A DNA stretch of 64,000 bases from Helicobacter pylori_CU (GCF_000259235.1 NC_017733.1:558001-622000); one strand, 5' to 3'; shown: positions 1-9,344, counted from the stretch's first letter. The notes: generated by a model from the sequence alone, not told the origin. Numbers and translations: made by a program.

Positions 1-15
1 GATTGCTTTTATCAT
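1..15 (-). CDS. secA: SecA preprotein translocase ATPase, first five codons only
   Basis: Reading the minus strand from position 15 gives ATG followed by codons for I-K-A-I, which is how I remember H. pylori SecA beginning. An AAAGG motif lies about 14 bases upstream of the ATG. Only five codons fall inside the window. SecA next to lolA is the gene order I recall for this species. The call rests on five residues plus synteny, so it is moderately confident. Confidence 0.6.
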
Positions 16-161
16 GGTAGTAGTAACCTTTTAAGAGTGCTTCAATCCTATTTATTTGATTAAAGCGTCAGTTTTTAATCCCATTTTAGCATGGATAAAA
101 TAAAAGTCTTGTAAAATAAAGGGTTTTATTAAAGATGAGAGATTGTTTTAAGGTTTGAATA

Positions 162-716
162 ATGAAAGCTTTTTTAAAGATTTTAATGGTTTTGATTTTT
201 ATGAGCGTTGCTTATGCTAAAAGTCCTCCAACCCTTTCTAAAGAAGAAGAGGTTTTGCAGCATTTGCAAAGTTTTAGCGCGCATTTCAAGCAAGTGTTAA
301 AAAACGAAAAGCCCTTAGTTTATTATGGGGTTTTAAAGGCTAAAGCCCCTAATTGGGCTTTATGGGTTTATGAAAAGCCTTTAAAAAAAGAAATTTACAT
401 GAACGATAAAGAAGTGGTGGTTTATGAGCCTAATTTGTTTCAAGCGACCATCACGCCCTTAAAAGACAAGACGGATTTTTTCACCATTCTCAAGCAATTA
501 AAAAAGCAAACTGACGGATCGTTTCAAACGACTATCAACAAAACCACTTATCGTTTGGTTTTTAAAGACGGCAAGCCTTTTTCACTGGAATTTAAAGATG
601 AAATGAATAATCTTGTTACGATCACTTTTTCTCAAGCAGAAATTAACCCCACCATTGCTGATGAAATCTTTGTTTTTAAGCCTAAAGATGAAAATATTGA
701 TATTGTGCGTCAGTGA
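162..716 (+). CDS. lolA: Outer-membrane lipoprotein carrier protein LolA
   Basis: LolA is the periplasmic chaperone that takes lipoproteins from the LolCDE inner-membrane complex to the outer membrane. The 184-residue product has a signal peptide of about 19 residues ending in SVAYA, followed by the half-barrel LolA fold; the stretch around residues 45-70 (LVYYGVLKAKAPNWALWVYE) carries the aromatic pattern typical of the family. An AAGG motif precedes the ATG by 8 bases. The gene diverges from secA, so two envelope-export genes share the roughly 146-bp spacer. The family call is firm from both sequence and synteny. Confidence 0.88.
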   Translation: MKAFLKILMVLIFMSVAYAKSPPTLSKEEEVLQHLQSFSAHFKQVLKNEKPLVYYGVLKAKAPNWALWVYEKPLKKEIYMNDKEVVVYEPNLFQATITPLKDKTDFFTILKQLKKQTDGSFQTTINKTTYRLVFKDGKPFSLEFKDEMNNLVTITFSQAEINPTIADEIFVFKPKDENIDIVRQ

Positions 717-730
717 TTTTTGATGATTCA

Positions 731-761
731 TTGCATTTTGTTAGCAAAAGTTAGCTAAAAT
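731..761 (+). promoter_or_regulatory. Putative sigma-80 promoter of tmRNA
   Basis: A TAAAAT -10 element lies at 756-761, about 22 bases before the mature tmRNA end. A TTGCAT at 731-736 is a possible -35 but the spacing is 19 bases. H. pylori promoters usually lack a strong -35, so the -10 is the main evidence. The short leader between the start site and the mature end would be removed by RNase P. Confidence 0.4.
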
Positions 762-782
762 AGACAAGCTTTTAGAAATCAT

Positions 783-1167
783 GGGGCTGACTTGGATTTC
801 GACAGATTTCTTGTCGCACAGATAGCATGCCAAGTGCTGCTTGTAAAACAGCAACAAAAATAACTGTAAACAACGCAGATTACGCTCCAGCTTACGCTAA
901 AGCTGCGTGAGTTAATCTCCTTTTGGAGCTGGACTGATTAGAATTTCTAGCGTTTTAATCACTCCATAACCTTAAGCTAGACGCTTTTAAAAGGTGGTTC
1001 GCCTTTTAAACTAAGAAACAAGAACTCTTGAAACTATCTCAAGGTTTTAGAAAGTTGGACCAGAGCTAGTTTTAAGGCTAAAAACTAACCAATTTTCTAA
1101 GCATTGTAGAAGTTTGTGTTTAGGGCAAGATTTTTGGACTGGGGTTCGATTCCCCACAGCTCCACCA
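783..1167 (+). ncRNA. ssrA: tmRNA (transfer-messenger RNA)
   Basis: The 385-base gene starts with GGGGCTGAC and ends with a T-arm GGTTCGATTCC, an acceptor strand CAGCTCC and encoded ACCA; the first seven bases pair with the 3' acceptor strand, one pair being G-U. The tag reading frame lies at 866-910 and encodes VNNADYAPAYAKAA then TGA, resumed on codon GTA. Charged with alanine, tmRNA rescues stalled ribosomes with SmpB and marks the product for proteolysis. It is the one-piece form, not permuted. In 26695 I recall T rather than A at the fourth tag residue. Confidence 0.97.
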
Positions 1168-1209
1168 TATTAAAAAGTATCATTTTTATAGCGTATTTAA
1201 GGAAGGTAA

Positions 1210-1737
1210 ATGCAGAAGTTTTTCTCTCGTTTTAGAAGGTGGGCGTTGCCCTTTTATTTTGTGAGCGCTTTAGCAGCGATTGATATTGATGAAGTAACAG
1301 AAGCTCAAGCTAACAGCGTGAAATTAAGCGATCAGCTAGTGAGCCTGAGCGATAAGCTTTTAGAAAAAGCGGTGGATAGGGGGCGAAACACCGATCACTT
1401 AAAAGATCTTAACGATTTGCATGAAAAAATCAAACATTTGCGCTTGATTTTAGAGCCTAAGCCTAAGGACAAAGAAAATAATCCTAACTTAAAAGATCAT
1501 CAAGGCTCTGAAACGATTGAAATCGGTGAAACGATTAAAAAGGCTTTAGGCGAGCCGGTATTCCCCCAAGACGCGCTAGACGCCGCTTTGCAAATTGACA
1601 AACAGCTAGATTCTTTCAAGCAAGACAATTTGATTGATGTTAAGCCCTTAAAAGATGCTTTAGCCCAACTAGAAGCCGAATTGAGAAAAGCCGTTAATTT
1701 CCAAAAACAATGGCTCAATTCTACCAAGCCTAATTGA
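1210..1737 (+). CDS. Secreted helical protein of unknown function
   Basis: A 175-residue product with a signal peptide: basic start (FSRFRRW), hydrophobic core, likely cleavage after residue 22 in VSALA. The mature part is highly charged and heptad-like, with predicted helices at about 30-80 and 115-165 separated by a K/N/D-rich linker. No catalytic motif is visible. GGAAGG sits just before the ATG. It starts 42 bases after tmRNA and converges on hofE with only 6 bases between stops. I recall it as a conserved H. pylori hypothetical (HP0784) and do not recognise a function. Confidence 0.7.
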   Translation: MQKFFSRFRRWALPFYFVSALAAIDIDEVTEAQANSVKLSDQLVSLSDKLLEKAVDRGRNTDHLKDLNDLHEKIKHLRLILEPKPKDKENNPNLKDHQGSETIEIGETIKKALGEPVFPQDALDAALQIDKQLDSFKQDNLIDVKPLKDALAQLEAELRKAVNFQKQWLNSTKPN

Positions 1738-1743
1738 TAGGGT

Positions 1744-3111
1744 TTAAAAAAAGAATTTCAAACTCACCAAGAGATTGCTTCTGTCTTGTGTGTTCGCCTT
1801 AAAGGCTTTATCAAAAGGGCTAGTGAGATCATTAACCTTATAGCCGTTGTGCATGCTCACCGCATAGTATTGTAAATTCACATCAACGCTAGCAAAAGAA
1901 CCCCATTTATAGCCCAAGTGCAAGTTAATGGATCTTTCGCTCGCCCTGGTGGCGTAAGTGTATCTGCCTAAAATCCCCCATAAAAACCCTCTATACACCC
2001 CCCCACCAAAGACATATCCGCTAACAGAGTCTGCGGTAACAGCGTTACTAAAAACCAAACCATAAATGCTGTTGCTTCTTATGTCAAAAGGGATCGGGTT
2101 ACCATACCAGCCAATCCTTGCGTTAGCGTTGCCAAAATTTTGGTAATAACCAAAGCCAAAGTTAAATTCGTTGTAGTCAAAGCGTTGGTGGATCAAAAGC
2201 GATGCACCCCATTCGCCAATCTTAGAGTTACGCCAATACACATCGTATAAATCTTTAGCATAAACAGGGAAAATCACATTGATAAGGGTTTGAGATCGTA
2301 ACCCTACACCTATAAATTTCGGGTTGCTATCAATATGGATTTTAATCCCGGGCGCTTCGTAAGTTTTAGGTGAAAAATAAAAAAAGGGCGTGGCTTGAAC
2401 ATGTTTGCTAGAAAAATAGAGTTGTGCGGCATGGATGCCATCATCAACTTTTTTTCTGCCATCTTCAGTTACAATAGGGGCATACCAATCTCGTATCCAT
2501 TGCCCCGCAGCTAAAGCCCTCCCAAAAGAGCTGAACCATTTTAACGCTATTTTAGAGTTGATTTTATAATCCAGTTCAAAACCCTGTGTATAACCGCTCA
2601 TAAAATCCATGTTAGAAAGGTAACGCCCTAATTTGATGTGGAATTTATCGCCGTAAGAATAAAACAAATAGGAATTATACAGCACATAATTACGAGTGTG
2701 AGCGTCAGATTCTATGCGGGAGTCTTTCCAAGGAGCGTCGCCTAAATACCCCCACCAACGCCCTATGAAGTAAAAAAGTTCTGAGCCATAGACTTGGTGC
2801 GTAGCTTGGTCTATGAGCGTTTTGGTAGAATCGTAAGCGAGCACTCCTAAAATCCCGCCAACGCCTATTTTTAAGCTGTGTTTTTCTATGTTTTTAGGGA
2901 GCAGATTGGAATCCACTTGAAGCTTGATCGTGGCGGTTACAAAAGTGGCTGTAGGGAAAATGCCTTCTTTGGAATTGAGTTTGGAATGGTTAAACCCCAC
3001 TTTAGAAAAAGATTCCGCTACCCCACTAAATTTATAATCAAAAGCCAACAAAGGGCTTTGATTGTAAAGAATGGAAACAAACAATAAGGGTAATTTTTGA
3101 AATTTTAACAC
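1744..3111 (-). CDS. hofE: Hof-family outer-membrane porin
   Basis: A 455-residue beta-barrel protein. The signal peptide ends near residue 23 (SPLLA), and the C-terminus is LVSLKFFF, the terminal phenylalanine expected of an outer-membrane barrel recognised by BamA. Alternating aromatic strands run through the whole mature protein. Sequence and position next to the tmRNA region match what I remember as HofE (HP0782), one of the Helicobacter-specific Hof porins. Its substrate is not known to me. It is monocistronic, convergent with the gene on its left. Family call firm; the exact Hof letter rests on synteny memory. Confidence 0.8.
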   Translation of the reverse strand: MLKFQKLPLLFVSILYNQSPLLAFDYKFSGVAESFSKVGFNHSKLNSKEGIFPTATFVTATIKLQVDSNLLPKNIEKHSLKIGVGGILGVLAYDSTKTLIDQATHQVYGSELFYFIGRWWGYLGDAPWKDSRIESDAHTRNYVLYNSYLFYSYGDKFHIKLGRYLSNMDFMSGYTQGFELDYKINSKIALKWFSSFGRALAAGQWIRDWYAPIVTEDGRKKVDDGIHAAQLYFSSKHVQATPFFYFSPKTYEAPGIKIHIDSNPKFIGVGLRSQTLINVIFPVYAKDLYDVYWRNSKIGEWGASLLIHQRFDYNEFNFGFGYYQNFGNANARIGWYGNPIPFDIRSNSIYGLVFSNAVTADSVSGYVFGGGVYRGFLWGILGRYTYATRASERSINLHLGYKWGSFASVDVNLQYYAVSMHNGYKVNDLTSPFDKAFKANTQDRSNLLVSLKFFF

Positions 3112-3203
3112 AGAATAACCTTTGTTTAATTTTCGCTCGTATCATATTCCAATTTTATTAAAAACCTATTAAAAATGAGAGTATTCAAATAATTATCTAA
3201 ATA

Positions 3204-4493
3204 TTATTCTTTTTTTGTTTCGCTTCCATTTTTTATCGGCTCAAAAGAATACCCTAAAGCCTGATAAATTTGATTGTGGTAACGGACTTGATTGTCTTCT
3301 AAACTCTCTTGAAAAGACTTTTTAAAATGCGGATCTAGCGTGTTTAAAAACACCTCTAGCCCTATCGCGCTGGAATAATTCACCCAATCATGCCTTAAAT
3401 CGCTTTCCAATAAGGAGGCGTATTCTATTAGCGTTTCATCGCTGTTTTGTAAGGCATTGACAATGAATAAATTCTTTCTGTCTTTAGGCTGGGTGAGTAA
3501 GAGTAGAGAGGGGTTGAAATTGATTTGTGTGGAAAGGATTTTAAGGGGCTTATACTCTAAAAGCCCTATTTGAGAAAGGATCAGGCCGCTTTTAGTGGTA
3601 GGGGTGTTTAAAATCAAAGTAGAATTTTTAAAAAACGCATCATGTTTTCTAAAATTTTTTGAAAAACTCGTGGCTTGCTTGTAAGAAATATTTTCTTGGT
3701 GTTTGACTTCAATGTTTAAAGACTCCGTGATTTGCCTCAAGCGTTCGCCTATTAAGCCATCATCATCGTATTCAATCACGGGTGAATTAGGGTTAATGAA
3801 AGCCGTGAGCATGCCTAATTGCTCTTTATAATCAATCCCCCCAAAATACAAGCGCTCGCTTAAAGAAAGCTCGGTATGATTTGCTAATTGTGCTTTATTC
3901 ACCGTAGGCACATAAGTAGGGGTGCTAATGGTGGTGTTTTGGAGCAAATTTTCCACGCCCTCTTTAGTCAATAAGGCTATCACAAAAGGGAATTTTTCTT
4001 TTTCAATTTCTTTATAGGTTTGCTCTAATTTTTCAGGGCTTTCTTCATCGCTGTCAAAGACTTGGATATTGAAATCGTTGTTTCTGGTGTTCAAATACGC
4101 TAAAAGGGTGTTCATCACTGAAATCGCGTAACGGCCCACCACCTTTTTAGGCAGTAAAACCGCTAATTCAATCTTAGGCTCATAGCTTTCTTTAGCTGGA
4201 GTTTGAGAAGCGATGAATGCAGGGTTGAGTTTGTTTAAGATGTCTTTGTAATAAGTTTTAAGGCTCTCATCTTGGTTGTTGTTATCGTATTGAGAAACAA
4301 AAGAAAAGATTTGATTTTGCAGCATCAAGTCTTTCAAGCATTCCAAAGAGCAAGGTTCTGTCTTAATGATTTGCTGGTGCGCTGGGAGCAAGGGGGAAAA
4401 CAGATAGCTTTTAGCGTTCAAGCTTATCGCGCAAAAAGTGGAAATAATCAGCGCAAAGCGTTTGAAAAATCTTTTTTTTAAGGCGTATGGCAT
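3204..4493 (-). CDS. Secreted or periplasmic protein of unknown function
   Basis: The 429-residue product starts MPYALKKRFFKRF and has a signal peptide ending near residue 27 (SLNA). The mature protein alternates helical and strand segments, including VELAVLLPKKVVGRYA-like and FVIALLTKEG strands, which resembles the two-lobed fold of periplasmic binding proteins and LpoA/LppC-type proteins, but no diagnostic motif is present. The ribosome binding site is weak. It sits between hofE and a small secreted protein on the same strand. I recall it as a conserved hypothetical (HP0781). Function unknown. Confidence 0.7.
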   Translation of the reverse strand: MPYALKKRFFKRFALIISTFCAISLNAKSYLFSPLLPAHQQIIKTEPCSLECLKDLMLQNQIFSFVSQYDNNNQDESLKTYYKDILNKLNPAFIASQTPAKESYEPKIELAVLLPKKVVGRYAISVMNTLLAYLNTRNNDFNIQVFDSDEESPEKLEQTYKEIEKEKFPFVIALLTKEGVENLLQNTTISTPTYVPTVNKAQLANHTELSLSERLYFGGIDYKEQLGMLTAFINPNSPVIEYDDDGLIGERLRQITESLNIEVKHQENISYKQATSFSKNFRKHDAFFKNSTLILNTPTTKSGLILSQIGLLEYKPLKILSTQINFNPSLLLLTQPKDRKNLFIVNALQNSDETLIEYASLLESDLRHDWVNYSSAIGLEVFLNTLDPHFKKSFQESLEDNQVRYHNQIYQALGYSFEPIKNGSETKKE

Positions 4494-4758
4494 TTTTTAA
4501 TATCTTTTAAACTGAATTTCCTAAAACCTTATTATAGGACATTTAGCCCTAACAAGGGGATTAATTTTACCCCTATAATCCAATTAAAGAGGATTTTTCT
4601 AAGGCGTGTTGGGATCGAACGCATTGGACACTCAAACCCTATAAAATCCCTATCATAGGGATACAGAGCGAGAACCAAATCCCACCAACTTTAATTTTTT
4701 CAATCATTAAAGGATTGCATCATTGAATGGCGCATGCTTTCATGTTTTTGATTATCCC
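4494..4758. other. Spacer between two minus-strand genes, one short inverted repeat
   Basis: This 265-bp gap holds no ORF I can support. At 4646-4662 there is a perfect inverted repeat, seven-base arms ATCCCTA and TAGGGAT with a three-base loop, followed on the minus strand by TTTA. It could be a weak terminator for the gene ending at 4759. A looser CAATC/GATTG repeat lies near 4705-4720. A small RNA is possible but nothing in the sequence proves it. Confidence 0.4.
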
Positions 4759-5025
4759 CTAGCGCCAATTATAAATATAAGGCCTTAAGCTAATGCAATA
4801 ATCTCTAGTGCTTAATATATCCTTACGCATGTCCACTAATTGCCCAGATAAGACTTCTTGCACTTTTCTTAAATTGTTGATCTCAGTGTTTTGCGCGCTG
4901 ATGATTTTTTTCAAGTCCCTTATCTCTTTAATCAAATCCGCATTACTGATCGCTTTATTGGCTTGCACTGGATCCGCGCTTAAAAAACCTAACGCCACGC
5001 ATAAACTCACAACGACTTTTTTCAT
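4759..5025 (-). CDS. Small secreted coiled-coil protein
   Basis: An 88-residue protein. Its signal peptide ends near VQA (about residue 22); residues 28-70 form a heptad pattern (LIKEIRDLKKIISAQNTEINNL) that should be a coiled coil. Starting at ATG 5025 puts GGAG seven bases upstream; the GTG one codon earlier is less well placed. A short aromatic C-terminus (RPYIYNWR) follows. Candidate roles such as a trimeric or dimeric periplasmic spacer are inference only. I do not recognise a function. Confidence 0.65.
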   Translation of the reverse strand: MKKVVVSLCVALGFLSADPVQANKAISNADLIKEIRDLKKIISAQNTEINNLRKVQEVLSGQLVDMRKDILSTRDYCISLRPYIYNWR

Positions 5026-5067
5026 CACCGCTCTCCTCTTTTATCCTCTACTCAGCCATAGCCAAAT

Positions 5068-5087
5068 AAAAGGGATCATTCCCTTTT
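5068..5087 (-). terminator. Terminator after acnB
   Basis: AAAAGGGA at 5068-5075 pairs with TCCCTTTT at 5080-5087 across a four-base loop. It lies 14 bases past the acnB stop, and the minus-strand arm runs out into ATTT. The A/T flanks make it usable in both directions, but only acnB reads into it. Confidence 0.6.
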
Positions 5088-5100
5088 AATGAAAACAAAA

Positions 5101-7662
5101 CTAGAGCCTGAAATTCTCCATTAAGTTAAAGTTCATGTAGCGATAGATCTTGTCTTTTTGGCTCTCTAGCTTTTCGCTCACTAAATTCATGTATTCCTCT
5201 TTAGTGGGGATTCTCCCTAGTAAAGCGCACGCCGCCCCAAGCTCCGCGCTGCCTAAATACACTTTAGCCCCTCTACCCATACGATTATCAAAATTGCGCG
5301 TGGAAGTGGAAAAGACGACCGCATTATCCCTAACCCTCGCTTGATTGCCCATGCACAAGCTACAGCCTGGGACTTCAGTCCTTGCCCCGGCAGCCCCAAA
5401 AATCGCATAATAGCCCTCATTAATAAGCTCTTGCTCATCCATTTTACTGGGTGGCACTACCCAAAGACGCGCTTGACTGGGAGGAGCGTTTTTAACGATT
5501 TCGCCAAAGGCTCTAAAATGCCCAATATTCGTCATGCAAGATCCAATAAACACTTCATCAATAGCGTGCGGTCTTTTGCCGGTCGTATCCGCTAAAACTT
5601 CGCTCAAAGTAGCGACATCATCAGGGTCATTAGGGCATGCCAAAATAGGCTCAGTGATTTCTGCCACATCAATTTCAATGACAGCGGCGTATTGGGCGTT
5701 ACTATCTGGCTCTAACAATACCGGATTATCCACCCAAGCTTGCATCGCATCTCTGCGTTTTTTCAAAGTCTCTTTATCTTCATAACCGCTTGCAATCATT
5801 TCATTAATCAGCTTGATATTGGATTTCAAGTATTCAATCATCGGCTCTTTATTCAAATGCACCACGCAAGCCGCCGCACTCCTTTCTGCACTCGCATCGC
5901 TTAGTTCAAAAGCCTGCTCCATTTTAATATCAGGCAAGCCTTCAATCTCTAAAATACGCCCGTTAAAGACATTGATTTTACCCTTTTTCTCCACCGTGAG
6001 TAACCCTTTTTTAATGGCATAATAAGGGATCGCATTCACTAAATCCCTTAAGGTGATCCCAGGATTCATTTCCCCTTTAAAACGCACTAATACGGATTCT
6101 GGCATGTTCAAGGGCATCGTGCCTGTAACCGCTGCAAAAGCGACTAACCCACTTCCTGCCGGGAAACTAATGCCTAAAGGGAAACGAGTGTGGCTATCCC
6201 CCCCTGTGCCTAAAGTGTCAGGCAATCCCATGCGGTTCAGCCATGTATGGATCACGCCATCGCCCGGATGCAACGCCACACCGCCTCTTTGAGTGATAAA
6301 GCCAGGCAAGGTTGCATGCAAACTCACATCGCTAGGCTTTGGGTAAGCGGCGGTATGACAAAAACTTTGCAACACAAAAGGCGCATCAAACTTCAAACTC
6401 GCTAATTCTTTAACTTCATCTCTGGTCATCGCCCCTGTGGTGTCTTGACTGCCTACGGTGGTAACCTTTGGCTCACAATAAGTCCCAGGCAAGATCCCTT
6501 TCACCCCACAAGCATGCCCTACAATTTTTTGGGCTAAAGTGTAGCCTTTAGCGTCGCTTTTAGGAGCGGATGGTTTTTTAAACGCTTCCGATTCGCCTAG
6601 CCCTAAAAATTTACGCGCTTTATTCGTCAAACCCCTGCCAATGATTAAAGGGATACGCCCAGAAGCCCTAACTTCATCTAACAAAGTTTCAGGCTCTAGT
6701 TTAAAAGTGCTAACCACTTTATCGTTCAGCGTGATTTCGCCTTTATAAGGATAGATTTTAATCAAATCGCCCTCTTTTAAATCCTTAACATCAGCCACAA
6801 TGGGTAATGCCCCGCTATCTTCACAAGTCGCAAAGAAAATCGGAGCGATCACCCCCCCAATCACAATGCCCCCACTCCTTTTATTAGGCACAAAAGGAAT
6901 GTCCTTACCAAAATGCCACATGATAGAGTTTGTCGCGCTTTTTCTGGAGCTTCCTGTACCAACCACATCGCCCACATACGCTACAGGAACGCCTTTAGTT
7001 TTAATGGCTTTTATGCGTTGTTCGTAATTTTCAATCCGGTTTTTTAGCATGGCTTTGGCGTGTAAAGGAATATCGCTTCGTGTGAAAGCGTCGCTCGCTG
7101 GGCTTAAATCATCGGTATTGGTTTCGCCATCAATCTTAAACACGCATGCTTCAATGCATTCATTCAAAGGCTCTTTATTTAAAAACCATTCGGCATTCGC
7201 CCAAGACTCTAGCACTTCTTTAGCCAGAGCGTTAGTTTTGCTCATTGCCGCAATTTTATCAAACGATCCATAGACTAAAAGAGTGGTTTTTAACGCTTTC
7301 GCGCTCTCTTTAGCGATGTTTTTGTCTTGACTTTCTAAGCCCACAATCAAAGGCTCTACATTATACCCCCCAAGCATCGTGCCTAAAAGAGTGGTCGCTT
7401 CTAAAGCGCTAATGTGCACGCATTCCAGTTTTTTTTGAGACAATTGGGCTAAAAATTCCGCTTTGACTTTCGCCCCCTCATCAACCCCAGGGCTTACTCT
7501 ATGAATGAGTAATTCTTTAGTAAAAGCGGCGTTTGTGGGATCTTTCATCAAAATCTCAACAACCGCTTCCACTTGTTTAGCGCTTAAGGGGAGTGGCGGA
7601 ATACCCTCACTTTCTCTTTCTGAAACGCTTTTTTTATAATCTTCTAAAAAATCTTTCATCAT
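5101..7662 (-). CDS. acnB: Aconitate hydratase B
   Basis: AcnB interconverts citrate and isocitrate in the TCA cycle using a [4Fe-4S] cluster. The 853-residue product has the AcnB order: an N-terminal HEAT-like domain (to about 160), the swivel domain (FKIDGETNTDDLSPASDAFTR), then the three catalytic aconitase domains. The cluster cysteines are visible late in the protein as IGSCMTN and PGCSLCMGN. ATG codons at 7662 and 7659 are both possible; the second has the better spacing to AAGGAG. It diverges from the menaquinone gene at 7789. The identification is secure. Confidence 0.96.
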   Translation of the reverse strand: MMKDFLEDYKKSVSERESEGIPPLPLSAKQVEAVVEILMKDPTNAAFTKELLIHRVSPGVDEGAKVKAEFLAQLSQKKLECVHISALEATTLLGTMLGGYNVEPLIVGLESQDKNIAKESAKALKTTLLVYGSFDKIAAMSKTNALAKEVLESWANAEWFLNKEPLNECIEACVFKIDGETNTDDLSPASDAFTRSDIPLHAKAMLKNRIENYEQRIKAIKTKGVPVAYVGDVVGTGSSRKSATNSIMWHFGKDIPFVPNKRSGGIVIGGVIAPIFFATCEDSGALPIVADVKDLKEGDLIKIYPYKGEITLNDKVVSTFKLEPETLLDEVRASGRIPLIIGRGLTNKARKFLGLGESEAFKKPSAPKSDAKGYTLAQKIVGHACGVKGILPGTYCEPKVTTVGSQDTTGAMTRDEVKELASLKFDAPFVLQSFCHTAAYPKPSDVSLHATLPGFITQRGGVALHPGDGVIHTWLNRMGLPDTLGTGGDSHTRFPLGISFPAGSGLVAFAAVTGTMPLNMPESVLVRFKGEMNPGITLRDLVNAIPYYAIKKGLLTVEKKGKINVFNGRILEIEGLPDIKMEQAFELSDASAERSAAACVVHLNKEPMIEYLKSNIKLINEMIASGYEDKETLKKRRDAMQAWVDNPVLLEPDSNAQYAAVIEIDVAEITEPILACPNDPDDVATLSEVLADTTGKRPHAIDEVFIGSCMTNIGHFRAFGEIVKNAPPSQARLWVVPPSKMDEQELINEGYYAIFGAAGARTEVPGCSLCMGNQARVRDNAVVFSTSTRNFDNRMGRGAKVYLGSAELGAACALLGRIPTKEEYMNLVSEKLESQKDKIYRYMNFNLMENFRL

Positions 7663-7788
7663 TTCTCCTTTTTAAATAGTATTACTCACTAATGCATTGC
7701 AAACTACTCCATGATAACAAAACTCTTTTTACTTTTAGTTAAGTTGTAAGAAACTTTAGCTACCATGCGATACAAAAAAGGATTTTAA

Positions 7789-8472
7789 GTGCGTTTTGGT
7801 AAAATTGATTATTTGAACATGCTCCCTTTTGATGTGTTTATCAAATCCTACCCCACCCCTTGTTATTTCAAACAATTCTTGCGGCTTAAAAAAACCTACC
7901 CCTCCAAACTCAATGAGAGTTTTTTATTCAGGCGCATTGATGCGGGGTTTATTTCTTCTATCGCTGGCTATCAATTCGCTCTCCATTCTTATTCTTTAGG
8001 CATTGTCGCTTATAAGGAAGTTTTAAGCGTGTTGGTTGTAAATACAAAAAACGCTTTTGACAAAGAAAGCGCTTCTTCAAACGCCCTCTCTCAAGCGCTA
8101 GGGTTAAAGGGCGAAGTTTTAATCGGCAATAAAGCGTTGCAATTTTATTATTCCAACCCCAAAAAAGATTTTATAGATTTAGCCGCTCTGTGGTATGAAA
8201 AAAAACGCTTGCCGTTTGTTTTTGGGCGTTTGTGTTACTATAAAAACAAGGATTTTTACAAACGCCTGTCTTTAGCCTTCAAACATCAAAAAACAAAAAT
8301 CCCTTACTACATCCTTAAAGAAGCCGCTTTAAAAACCAACCTAAAACGCCAAGACATTCTAAATTACTTGCAAAAAATTTACTACACTTTAGGCAAAAAG
8401 GAACAATCAGGCCTTAAAGCGTTCTATCGTGAATTGTTGTTCAAACGCATCCAAAAACCCAAGCGTTTTTAG
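7789..8472 (+). CDS. mqnA: MqnA-like chorismate dehydratase (futalosine menaquinone pathway)
   Basis: MqnA converts chorismate to 3-enolpyruvylbenzoate, the first step of the futalosine route to menaquinone that H. pylori uses. The 227-residue protein opens with RFGKIDYLNMLPF, the family's start motif (G-x-I-x-Y-L-N-x-L-P), and has the DAGFISSIAGY segment expected in this substrate-binding-protein fold. Translation starts at GTG with AAAGGA seven bases upstream. It is somewhat short for the family. MqnD is the closest alternative, but the opening motif favours MqnA. Confidence 0.78.
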   Translation: MRFGKIDYLNMLPFDVFIKSYPTPCYFKQFLRLKKTYPSKLNESFLFRRIDAGFISSIAGYQFALHSYSLGIVAYKEVLSVLVVNTKNAFDKESASSNALSQALGLKGEVLIGNKALQFYYSNPKKDFIDLAALWYEKKRLPFVFGRLCYYKNKDFYKRLSLAFKHQKTKIPYYILKEAALKTNLKRQDILNYLQKIYYTLGKKEQSGLKAFYRELLFKRIQKPKRF

Positions 8473-8531
8473 TGATTCGCTGAGAATGTAGGCTTAAAAT
8501 TCAGAAAGGGTGTTTTTAAGCAAGATTAGGT

Positions 8532-8537
8532 TACAAT
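8532..8537 (+). promoter_or_regulatory. Putative -10 element for pyrH
   Basis: TACAAT stands 43 bases before the pyrH ATG in the 108-bp gap after mqnA. The leader is AT-rich and ends with AGAAGGGATC directly before the ATG. No convincing -35 is visible, as is common in this species. Confidence 0.4.
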
Positions 8538-8580
8538 CACAAGTCTTATTAAAATTTTATTAATTAATTAAGAAGGGATC

Positions 8581-9303
8581 ATGCAAGCAAAAATAAAAAA
8601 CAAGCGGGTTTTGGTGAAATTTTCTGGGGAAGCGTTAGCTGGGGACAACCAGTTTGGGATTGACATTCATGTGTTAGATCACATCGCTAAAGAGATCAGA
8701 AGCTTAGTGGAAAACGATATTGAAGTGGGTATTGTGATTGGTGGAGGCAATATCATTAGGGGGGTTAGCGCGGCTCAAGGAGGGATTATTAGGCGCACCA
8801 GTGGGGATTATATGGGCATGTTAGCCACCGTGATTAATGCGGTAGCGATGCAAGAAGCTTTAGAGCATATCGGCTTAGACACAAGAGTGCAGAGCGCGAT
8901 TGAAATCAAAGAGATTTGTGAAAGTTATATTTATAGGAAAGCGATCAGGCATTTAGAAAAGGGTAGGGTGGTGATTTTTGGCGCTGGCACGGGAAACCCG
9001 TTTTTCACTACGGATACAGCGGCCACTTTAAGAGCGATTGAAATTGGATCGGATTTAATCATTAAAGCGACTAAAGTGGATGGCATTTACGATAAAGACC
9101 CTAACAAATTCAAAGACGCTAAAAAATTAGACACTTTAAGTTATAACGATGCCTTGATAGGGGATATTGAAGTGATGGATGATACCGCTATTTCTTTAGC
9201 TAAAGACAATAAGCTCCCCATTGTGGTGTGTAACATGTTCAAAAAAGGGAATTTGTTGCAAGTGATTAAGCACCAACAAGGCGTGTTTTCTATGGTAAAA
9301 TAA
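8581..9303 (+). CDS. pyrH: Uridylate kinase (UMP kinase)
   Basis: PyrH phosphorylates UMP to UDP with ATP, feeding RNA, DNA and sugar-nucleotide synthesis. The 240-residue protein belongs to the amino-acid-kinase fold: VLVKFSGEALAG near the start binds phosphates, IVIGGGNIIRG follows at about 56-66, and GTGNPFFTTDTAA with KATKVDGIYDKDP forms the UMP/ATP site. Length and motifs are those of bacterial hexameric UMP kinases. It is followed 41 bases later by rpoZ, so pyrH-rpoZ-spoT-tyrS probably form one operon. Confidence 0.97.
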   Translation: MQAKIKNKRVLVKFSGEALAGDNQFGIDIHVLDHIAKEIRSLVENDIEVGIVIGGGNIIRGVSAAQGGIIRRTSGDYMGMLATVINAVAMQEALEHIGLDTRVQSAIEIKEICESYIYRKAIRHLEKGRVVIFGAGTGNPFFTTDTAATLRAIEIGSDLIIKATKVDGIYDKDPNKFKDAKKLDTLSYNDALIGDIEVMDDTAISLAKDNKLPIVVCNMFKKGNLLQVIKHQQGVFSMVK

Positions 9304-9344
9304 GCCCTTTAACATTGGATAGAACTCAAAATAAAAGGATCATT

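Noticed and set aside
3188..3208. AATAAT-N9-ATTATT inverted repeat resembling a Fur- or NikR-type box upstream of hofE
   Set aside because: It overlaps the stop codon of the neighbouring gene, lies far from the hofE start and such AT repeats are common in this genome; not enough to call an operator.
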